From Gemmatimonadales bacterium (GTDB lineage: Bacteria > Gemmatimonadota > Gemmatimonadetes > Gemmatimonadales > GWC2-71-9): DNA of 6,050 nucleotides. Under the pieces are notes generated by a model. It saw only the letters and a list, made by a program, of their open reading frames with translations, had not been told where the DNA came from and did not search any database. Position 1 is the stretch's first letter. Each line of letters begins with the position of its first letter. The position numbers and the translations under genes are program-made. Location of the stretch: assembly GCA_013003805.1 (NCBI GenBank), contig JABDII010000231.1:1-6050 (forward strand), read 5' to 3'. This document shows, in pieces, positions 1 to 4,146 of the stretch.

Positions 1-727
1 ACCACTCGACCACCGGCTGGAGCAGCGCCGGGGCCCGCAGGTAACCTCCGAGTAGCAATCCCAGGTACGTCGCCAGGGCCAGTGCAGCAAGCGTGATCGT
101 CCAAAGCGGCCAGCGGGGCCGACGCCAGGCGCGCACCCGTTCGACTTCCTCCCCCCAGCGTTCCAGCTCTTCGGCGACATGCACCTCGAGCTCAATCCAA
201 GCGGCCTCCAGCCGGCGAGCGACCTTCAGTAGCGCATCGCGCCAGACCGCCGTGGCCCCAGTCTCGACCGTCTCCGAGGCCGCCGCCAACTCGTCGAGGG
301 CCAACACCAATTGGGCCGCTCCGCCAGCGAGCCTGGCCGTGAGAGCGTGGGCTTCAACCTCGGTTACTTCGACTGCTTGAGCGCGGCGCTGGGGTATCCG
401 GGCTTCCGCAGCCGCCAGTGCGAGGCGGCCGTTGATGTGGTCAACCACCTGCTGCCCTGCCGCGGAGACAGCCTGGGCCCATGCCGCCGACCACGATCCC
501 CGTCCGAGACGTGAGGCCGCGTCTTGTGGATCTCCCGCATCGAGGGACCGGCGAGCGCCGTGAGCGGCCTGGAAGATGGAGCCCGCTAGCGCAAGACGCA
601 CATCCCTGATCTTGACCCACAGATCTGAGGACCGACCCGCATCGAGCGCTGGCGACGCGATGCGCCCCAAGGAAGGGCCTAGCTCTGGAACATCGACCTC
701 GGCCGACCGGTGGACTGGGGAGGGCAT
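1..727 (-). CDS. Hypothetical Ala-rich helical protein with one membrane segment (3' end cut by window edge)
   Basis: I do not recognise this protein. The frame is open from an ATG at 727 to the left edge, giving 242 visible residues with no stop; the C-terminus is missing. The codons strongly prefer G or C in the third position, like the neighbours, which supports a real gene. Residues about 1-200 are rich in Ala, Glu and Arg and look mostly alpha-helical, with an acidic amphipathic stretch around 170-198. A basic patch (RAWRRPRWP, about 199-207) precedes one clear hydrophobic segment at about 206-230, followed by RAPALLQPVVEW. The positive-inside rule suggests that the N-terminal domain is cytoplasmic and the tail lies outside. 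No catalytic or binding motif is visible. ATG 727 is the only ATG, GTG or TTG in frame between the HAD-gene stop and this point, but no good Shine-Dalgarno precedes it. It may be the last gene of the cluster that includes the HAD hydrolase. Confidence 0.7.
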   Translation of the reverse strand, partial: MPSPVHRSAEVDVPELGPSLGRIASPALDAGRSSDLWVKIRDVRLALAGSIFQAAHGARRSLDAGDPQDAASRLGRGSWSAAWAQAVSAAGQQVVDHINGRLALAAAEARIPQRRAQAVEVTEVEAHALTARLAGGAAQLVLALDELAAASETVETGATAVWRDALLKVARRLEAAWIELEVHVAEELERWGEEVERVRAWRRPRWPLWTITLAALALATYLGLLLGGYLRAPALLQPVVEW

Positions 728-838
728 CAGTCGGCCCGGTTGGGGGTGTGGTCGGTGATGGCGAGGAATCCGGTCATGAAAGAGAGTAAGGTGGTTGTCG
801 AACGCAGCGGCCGATCCTGGCGGACCGAACGATGAGTC
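728..838 (-). other. 111-bp gap between the HAD gene and the membrane-protein gene
   Basis: No recognised gene lies here. Read on the minus strand, the gap holds a weak hairpin at 812-827 (CGGTCC, loop GCCA, GGATCG, one G-U pair) with no T-run after it, so it is not a convincing terminator. It also holds a 16-codon ORF (777 to 727, MTGFLAITDHTPNRAD) whose TGA stop overlaps the next ATG as TGATG. I see no confident -35/-10 pair. The gap is long enough for a separate promoter, but nothing in the sequence fixes one. Confidence 0.4.
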
Positions 839-1537
839 TCAATTCATGATCGCGTCTAACACGCGATCGGTTTCGCTCAAATCGGAAAAGGCGGCGTGAG
901 GGCCCATGGCCTCGAGATTCTCGAGGGAAAAGCTCCCGGTCGCAACGGCGATGGCCCGGGCGCTGATCCCAGCGCCGCACTCTACATCGGCCGGTGTGTC
1001 TCCTATGATCACGACGGTCTCACCGTGCGGCCGCGATTCGAAGAGCCGCTCGGCCCGGCGCACGGCGATCCCCGGCAAGTCGGGGCGATGCGGTGAGTCC
1101 GATCCAAAGGCCCCAACGACGAACCTGCCTGGATCGAGATCCGCAGAGCGCAGTTTGAGTTCGGCTCCAGCGGCGAGGTTGCCTGTGAGGAGCCCCAGCA
1201 CGACTCCGTCTTCCGCATCGAGCCGCTCGAGCAGGTCGGGGATACCCGGCATGAGACGCGTTTGGCCGCGGGTCGCGGCCAATTCAACCTCGAGGAGTTC
1301 GAGATAACGGACGCAAAGCGCGTCAACCCGATCCTGTGCGGGTGGCTTCGAGGAACCCGCTGCCACGAGGAGTTCGGAGATGATTTGGGGATCGGTCTTG
1401 CCATCGAAACGCACCAGGCTGAAATCGGGCTCGGCCCCTAGTTGCTCGGCCAGCGCGCTTGTGATAGCCCGGCGCCCCGCTCCAGCCGTCAGGAGAAGTG
1501 TCCCATCGATGTCGAACAGCACGAGCTTCCGCTTCAT
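839..1537 (-). CDS. HAD-superfamily hydrolase (phosphoglycolate-phosphatase-like)
   Basis: A 232-residue HAD-superfamily hydrolase, the usual size for single-domain phosphatases with a helical C1 cap. Visible motifs: motif I FDIDGTLL with nucleophile D9 and acid/base D11; the cap between about 15 and 90, including DGKTDPQ (45-51); motif II LLTGN with T118; and motif IV GDTPAD, with D180 and D184 as magnesium ligands. The motif III basic residue is probably R151 (HRPDLP) where many relatives have Lys; Arg is tolerated in the family. The family removes phosphate through an aspartyl-phosphate intermediate in the cytoplasm, but the substrate cannot be read from sequence; phosphoglycolate phosphatase and beta-phosphoglucomutase-like enzymes are the nearest general types. 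ATG 1537 places motif I at the normal distance from the N-terminus. No clear Shine-Dalgarno precedes it, and an AT-rich imperfect palindrome overlaps the start codon. It lies 48 nt after the zinc mini-protein gene. Confidence 0.93.
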   Translation of the reverse strand: MKRKLVLFDIDGTLLLTAGAGRRAITSALAEQLGAEPDFSLVRFDGKTDPQIISELLVAAGSSKPPAQDRVDALCVRYLELLEVELAATRGQTRLMPGIPDLLERLDAEDGVVLGLLTGNLAAGAELKLRSADLDPGRFVVGAFGSDSPHRPDLPGIAVRRAERLFESRPHGETVVIIGDTPADVECGAGISARAIAVATGSFSLENLEAMGPHAAFSDLSETDRVLDAIMN

Positions 1538-1548
1538 GATCGTATCAT
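1536..1548. repeat. Small inverted repeat over the HAD start codon
   Basis: ATGAT-CGT-ATCAT is a perfect 5-bp inverted repeat with a 3-nt centre. It overlaps the HAD ATG at 1537 and lies in an AT-rich patch within an otherwise GC-rich region. As RNA the stem would be weak. It could be a small operator, part of a -10-like region (CATAAT on the minus strand just upstream) or chance. Confidence 0.25.
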
Positions 1549-1585
1549 TATGACGGGAGAGGCACCCGGGTCGGGGGAGGAGGAA

Positions 1586-1765
1586 CTAGGTGCTTTGGGC
1601 ATCTCCCGCTTTGGCCTGGCACTTGGAGCAACGCTCTACCCCTCGAAAATGGCAAATCAGACAAATGAACGTGCCGCACTCGGCGCAGGGATATCCCTCC
1701 GACGCCCGCTCCTCCTTGCCGCAGGCCCGGCAGACCATCGCGTCGTGTTCGTGAACCTCGGCCAT
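1586..1765 (-). CDS. Small eight-cysteine zinc-binding protein (59 aa)
   Basis: A 59-residue ORF from ATG 1765 to a TAG at 1586-1588. It carries four CxxC knuckles: C12/C15 (CRAC), C27/C30 (CAEC), C35/C38 (CLIC) and C46/C49 (CSKC), with spacing C-x2-C-x11-C-x2-C-x4-C-x2-C-x7-C-x2-C, plus H39. Eight regularly spaced cysteines in 38 residues should bind two zinc ions, either as paired ribbons or as a B-box/RING-like cross-brace. Small bacterial B-box-type zinc fingers have a similar layout, but I cannot assign a named family. The N-terminus (MAEVHEHD) is acidic and His-containing; there is no signal peptide or membrane segment, so it is probably cytoplasmic. A GAGGG Shine-Dalgarno sits 6 nt before the ATG and overlaps the stop of the response-regulator gene, whose end is 9 nt away, so the two should be co-translated. 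Protein or nucleic-acid binding is a plausible role but is inferred. Confidence 0.82.
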   Translation of the reverse strand: MAEVHEHDAMVCRACGKEERASEGYPCAECGTFICLICHFRGVERCSKCQAKAGDAQST

Positions 1766-1771
1766 GGGTTT

Positions 1772-1776
1772 CCCTC
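1772..1776 (-). promoter_or_regulatory. Shine-Dalgarno of the zinc mini-protein gene
   Basis: GAGGG on the minus strand lies 6 nt before ATG 1765 and overlaps the TGA stop of the response-regulator gene (1775-1777). It fixes the start of the 59-residue ORF and implies translational coupling with the regulator. Confidence 0.65.
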
Positions 1777-3130
1777 ACACGTTGATGTTGTAGCGTTTGA
1801 TCTTGTTGATCAGCGTTGCTCGGGAAATCCCGAGTTCACGGGCGGAGCGCGTCCGATTACCCGAATGAGTCCGCAGAGTACGCTCGATCTGGATTTTCTC
1901 CAACTCATCTAGGGTCATGGGGGTATGCCGCCGGTCGCCAAACCCGGATCGGGCTCGGAGCTCACCGGCGAGATCCCCAACTTCGATGGTCTCGTGGCCC
2001 CGTTCGATCGCGAGCATCAGCGCTCGCTCGAGCACGTTCTCCACCTCCAAGGCGTTTCCACCCTTCCACTCGTACTCCTGAAGGCGTTCGAGGGCCTCCG
2101 GTGAAAATCCCGTGGGACCGTCTGGAAACCTCTCACTCATGACTGACAGGAGCCGGTCAAAAAGACGCGCCCGGTCATCCGCCGAGCGTTTGCGGATCGG
2201 AGGAATGGGGAGTTCCATTACGCTCAGACGGTAGTACAGATCCTTGCGAAAATTGCCAGCGTCGACTTCGGGACCAATGTCCCGCGTGGTCGATGCGATG
2301 AGGCGGACATCGGCGGCGATGTCTCGAGTCCCACCCATGCGGCGGAACGTCTTGGTCTCGAGCACCCGAAGGAGCTTGGGTTGAAGCACCGGCATGAGTG
2401 CCTCGATGCCCTCCAACAGAATGGTCCCCGAGCCTACCACTTCGAACCATCCCCGATGACGGCGCGTCGCATCCGGGTGGGCGCCCTTCTCGTGGCCAAA
2501 CAACTGGGAGTCGAGTTCCGTGGCCGTCCGCCCCGCGCAACAGATTGCCACGAATGGCGCGGCAGCTCGGGGACTGAGATCGTGAATGAGCCGTGCCACC
2601 AGTCGGGCCTCTGCGCCTCGCTCTCCGGTGAGCAAGACCGTGGTCTTGTCACTCTTGGCGAGAACGCCGATCTCGTGGGCAAGTTTCTTCATGGCGGACG
2701 AGACGCCAAAGACCTCGACTCCCCCACGGGGCCTTAGATCATCGACCAGCGCCCGAACGAACCGGCGCAGGCGAGCATGGTCGGCGGCTCGCGACGTCAC
2801 CGCCACGAGCTGGTCGGTCGAGAGCGGCTTGGCGAGGAACCCGACGGCCCCCTGCTGCATCCCACGGACGGCATCCCCGGCGTCATCGCTCTCGGTCGTG
2901 AGGAGGACGGTTGCTCCTCGTTTCACCATGAGCTCGAGCAGGTCATGACCCTCGCTGGCCTCGAACGGCCAGTCGAGCAGCACGACGTCGGGCGCCAGCC
3001 GCTCGTAGGTCTCGAGAGCAGCCTCGGCACTCAGTTCCCGGAGCACCTCATAGCCGGCTTGCTCGAAGACTGCGCCAACCGAACGGAGCACATCGACGTC
3101 GGTATCGACCAGCAACACAGATCCAACCAT
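1775..3130 (-). CDS. NtrC-like response regulator with a degenerate AAA+ domain
   Basis: A 451-residue protein with three domains. The receiver (about 3-120) keeps D9 and D11 of the acid pocket, phospho-acceptor D53 (VVLLD), T78/T79 and K101 (AKPL), so it looks phosphorylatable. The AAA+ domain (about 138-370) has the NtrC layout but altered motifs: Walker A is GERGAEAR (169-176), with Ala175 where the family has Lys; GAFTGA is GAHPDA (216-221); Walker B is ILLEG (237-241), lacking the Asp-Glu pair; sensor I Asn is T282; sensor II WPGNVREL is WKGGNALEV (355-363), with one extra residue and no Arg. The FRKDLYYRL segment with R295 and R301 remains. The C-terminus (about 406-451; NRTRSARELGISRATL) is a Fis-type helix-turn-helix. 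The family normally drives sigma-54 promoter opening by ATP hydrolysis; this one probably cannot. No partner histidine kinase is in the window. ATG 3130 has a strong Shine-Dalgarno. The frame is intact, arguing against a pseudogene. Confidence 0.95.
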   Translation of the reverse strand: MVGSVLLVDTDVDVLRSVGAVFEQAGYEVLRELSAEAALETYERLAPDVVLLDWPFEASEGHDLLELMVKRGATVLLTTESDDAGDAVRGMQQGAVGFLAKPLSTDQLVAVTSRAADHARLRRFVRALVDDLRPRGGVEVFGVSSAMKKLAHEIGVLAKSDKTTVLLTGERGAEARLVARLIHDLSPRAAAPFVAICCAGRTATELDSQLFGHEKGAHPDATRRHRGWFEVVGSGTILLEGIEALMPVLQPKLLRVLETKTFRRMGGTRDIAADVRLIASTTRDIGPEVDAGNFRKDLYYRLSVMELPIPPIRKRSADDRARLFDRLLSVMSERFPDGPTGFSPEALERLQEYEWKGGNALEVENVLERALMLAIERGHETIEVGDLAGELRARSGFGDRRHTPMTLDELEKIQIERTLRTHSGNRTRSARELGISRATLINKIKRYNINV

Positions 3131-3134
3131 AGCT

Positions 3135-3140
3135 CACCTC
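3135..3140 (-). promoter_or_regulatory. Shine-Dalgarno of the response regulator
   Basis: GAGGTG on the minus strand, followed by AGCT and then ATG 3130. It is the strongest ribosome-binding site in the window and supports the chosen start. Confidence 0.75.
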
Positions 3141-3152
3141 ATTGAGCGGTCT

Positions 3153-3169
3153 GCGGCCACGTAAGCCGC
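3153..3169. repeat. Small GC hairpin in the regulator leader
   Basis: GCGGC (3153-3157) and GCCGC (3165-3169) can form a 5-bp stem with a 7-nt loop. It lies between the larger inverted repeat and the Shine-Dalgarno of the regulator gene. No T-run follows on either strand. It may be a 5'-leader structure or chance in GC-rich DNA. Confidence 0.25.
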
Positions 3170-3214
3170 GGAAATCTACACGGAACGGGTCCGGCCCCGT
3201 GTAGTTGGAAATCT
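3170..3214. repeat. Direct repeat GGAAATCT flanking the inverted repeat
   Basis: GGAAATCT occurs at 3170-3177 and again at 3207-3214, 37 bp apart start to start. The copies flank and partly overlap the inverted repeat at 3176-3204. AT-rich 8-mers are uncommon in this GC-rich sequence, so the pair may be part of a compound regulatory site. Confidence 0.4.
3176..3204. promoter_or_regulatory. Perfect 8-bp inverted repeat, candidate operator
   Basis: CTACACGG (3176-3183) is repeated inverted as CCGTGTAG (3197-3204). The arm centres are 21 bp apart, two helical turns, which suits a dimeric DNA-binding protein touching one face of the helix. It lies 46 bp upstream of the response-regulator ATG, in the gap after the lipid-kinase gene. 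As RNA on the minus strand it forms an 8-bp stem with a 13-nt loop, with a competing inner ACGGG/CCCGT stem. Only ATTTCC follows, so it is a poor intrinsic terminator. The regulator made just downstream, which ends in a Fis-type helix-turn-helix, is an obvious candidate ligand (autoregulation), but this is inference. Confidence 0.45.
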
Positions 3215-3236
3215 CCCGATCCAACCCACTCTCCGG

Positions 3237-3251
3237 CCCGGCTAGGCCGGG
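3237..3251 (-). other. GC-rich hairpin over the lipid-kinase stop codon
   Basis: CCCGGC and GCCGGG form a perfect 6-bp stem with a 3-nt loop that spans the TAG stop of the kinase gene (3242-3244). An alternative register pairs CCGGCC (3233-3238) with GGCCGG (3245-3250). No T-run follows, so it is at most a weak or Rho-assisted transcript end, or an RNA-stabilising structure. Confidence 0.35.
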
Positions 3252-4144
3252 GGGACCATGACGCGAACGGCACCCGGTACCACCGTCGCGCGAAAAGGCG
3301 TCCATCCCCCAGGTTCTCCGTCCAACTGGACTGGTTGCACCGGCGTGGTCTCGACTCGAATATCCCGGCCCCGGGCATAGCACACGCGGCCTCCGTTGGA
3401 CCGCTTTCGACTCCGTTCACGGAGGAGCTCCCATACCGCGCTCAGACTCTCGCGGAAACTGTCGGCCCGCAGCACGATGACATCCAATTCTCCGTCTTCC
3501 GGAGAGATTTTGTGCCCGAATTTGACAAAGGGAGGGATCACTTCGGCGCAGTTTGCCACCAAGACGATCGCCGCCTGGGCCTCGTATTCCTTGCCGTCGA
3601 TCGTGATCAGATGGGTGGCGCTCCGCAGCTCCCCAAGCAAGCGGAACGTCGTTGCCACATATGCCGCCATGCCCCACTTGTGCTTCAGTGCAGACGGTGT
3701 TTCGACCATCACTCGAGCGTCGTAGCCCGCTCCGCACGCAACGGCGAAGTAGTGGATCCCATCCTCTCGTTCCATCCTCCCGAGATCCAAGCGGCGCACC
3801 TGCCCGGCAAGCAAGGTCTCCGCGGCTCTCGCGGGAGAGGCCGGGACACGCAGGTTACCCGCGAGCAGGTTCCCAGTCCCTCCGGGGATGAGTCCCAACT
3901 GGACATCAGTCCCGACTAACGCTCCGGCTGCCTGCATCGTGGTGCCATCGCCGCCGAACACGGCGACCAATTCCATCCCGTCCGCAACACCCTGTGCTGC
4001 GAGGCGCCGTGCGTCCCCGGGGCCTCCCGTCGACACCACTTCAACGGTCCATCCGCGAGACCGCATGACGTCGACAACCGTGTGCACGCTCTTGGCCCGG
4101 GTTCTGGCCGCGGCCGGGTTCGTGATCAAGAGCACCCTGGCCAC
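3242..4144 (-). CDS. Diacylglycerol kinase family lipid kinase (DgkB/YegS/LCB5-type)
   Basis: A 300-residue lipid kinase, the usual length for bacterial DgkB/YegS proteins. The N-terminal domain begins VARVLLITNP, with the strand and NP turn typical of the family. The nucleotide-binding GGDGT is at 64-68, and PGGTGNLLA at 88-96 is the second hallmark. The C-terminal beta-sandwich domain contains DGELDVIVL (217-225) and the late QLDGEP motif (273-278). The family transfers phosphate from ATP to a lipid hydroxyl, most often on diacylglycerol, at the inner face of the cytoplasmic membrane; the exact lipid is not readable here. I chose GTG 4144 rather than an upstream ATG at 4270 because the 42 extra residues would overlap tamB out of frame and look non-homologous, while the GTG sits 2 nt after the tamB stop with GGGAG 8 nt upstream. 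Tight coupling to tamB suggests a role in envelope lipid turnover. Confidence 0.94.
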   Translation of the reverse strand: MARVLLITNPAAARTRAKSVHTVVDVMRSRGWTVEVVSTGGPGDARRLAAQGVADGMELVAVFGGDGTTMQAAGALVGTDVQLGLIPGGTGNLLAGNLRVPASPARAAETLLAGQVRRLDLGRMEREDGIHYFAVACGAGYDARVMVETPSALKHKWGMAAYVATTFRLLGELRSATHLITIDGKEYEAQAAIVLVANCAEVIPPFVKFGHKISPEDGELDVIVLRADSFRESLSAVWELLRERSRKRSNGGRVCYARGRDIRVETTPVQPVQLDGEPGGWTPFRATVVPGAVRVMVPPA

Positions 4145-4146
4145 CC

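Noticed and set aside
93..758. Three short plus-strand ORFs (95, 67 and 60 codons) at the left end
   Set aside because: They overlap the single long minus-strand frame that stays open for 242 codons and encodes a plausible membrane segment; the plus-strand products are Ser/Arg/Ala low-complexity.
1548..1778. A 76-codon minus-strand ORF in the region of the zinc protein
   Set aside because: It is a shifted frame of the same stretch. The 59-residue frame has the four CxxC pairs and a Shine-Dalgarno; this one has an Arg/Gly/Pro-rich product typical of an off-frame reading.
1442..1912. A 156-codon plus-strand ORF across the HAD, zinc-protein and regulator genes
   Set aside because: It spans three genes supported on the minus strand by motifs and ribosome-binding sites; its product has no recognisable features.
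1775..3130. Calling the regulator a sigma-54-dependent activator
   Set aside because: The GAFTGA loop, Walker A Lys and Walker B Asp-Glu needed for sigma-54 activation are all absent.
1775..3130. Calling the regulator a pseudogene
   Set aside because: There is no frameshift or internal stop, the receiver and helix-turn-helix key residues are kept, and it has the best Shine-Dalgarno in the window.
3176..3204. The inverted repeat as a classic intrinsic terminator of the lipid-kinase gene
   Set aside because: The stem has a 13-nt loop and is followed on the minus strand only by ATTTCC, without a U-tract.
3335..3919. A 194-codon plus-strand ORF opposite the lipid kinase
   Set aside because: The opposite strand carries clear GGDGT and PGGTGN motifs in the right order; this frame shows none and no start signals.
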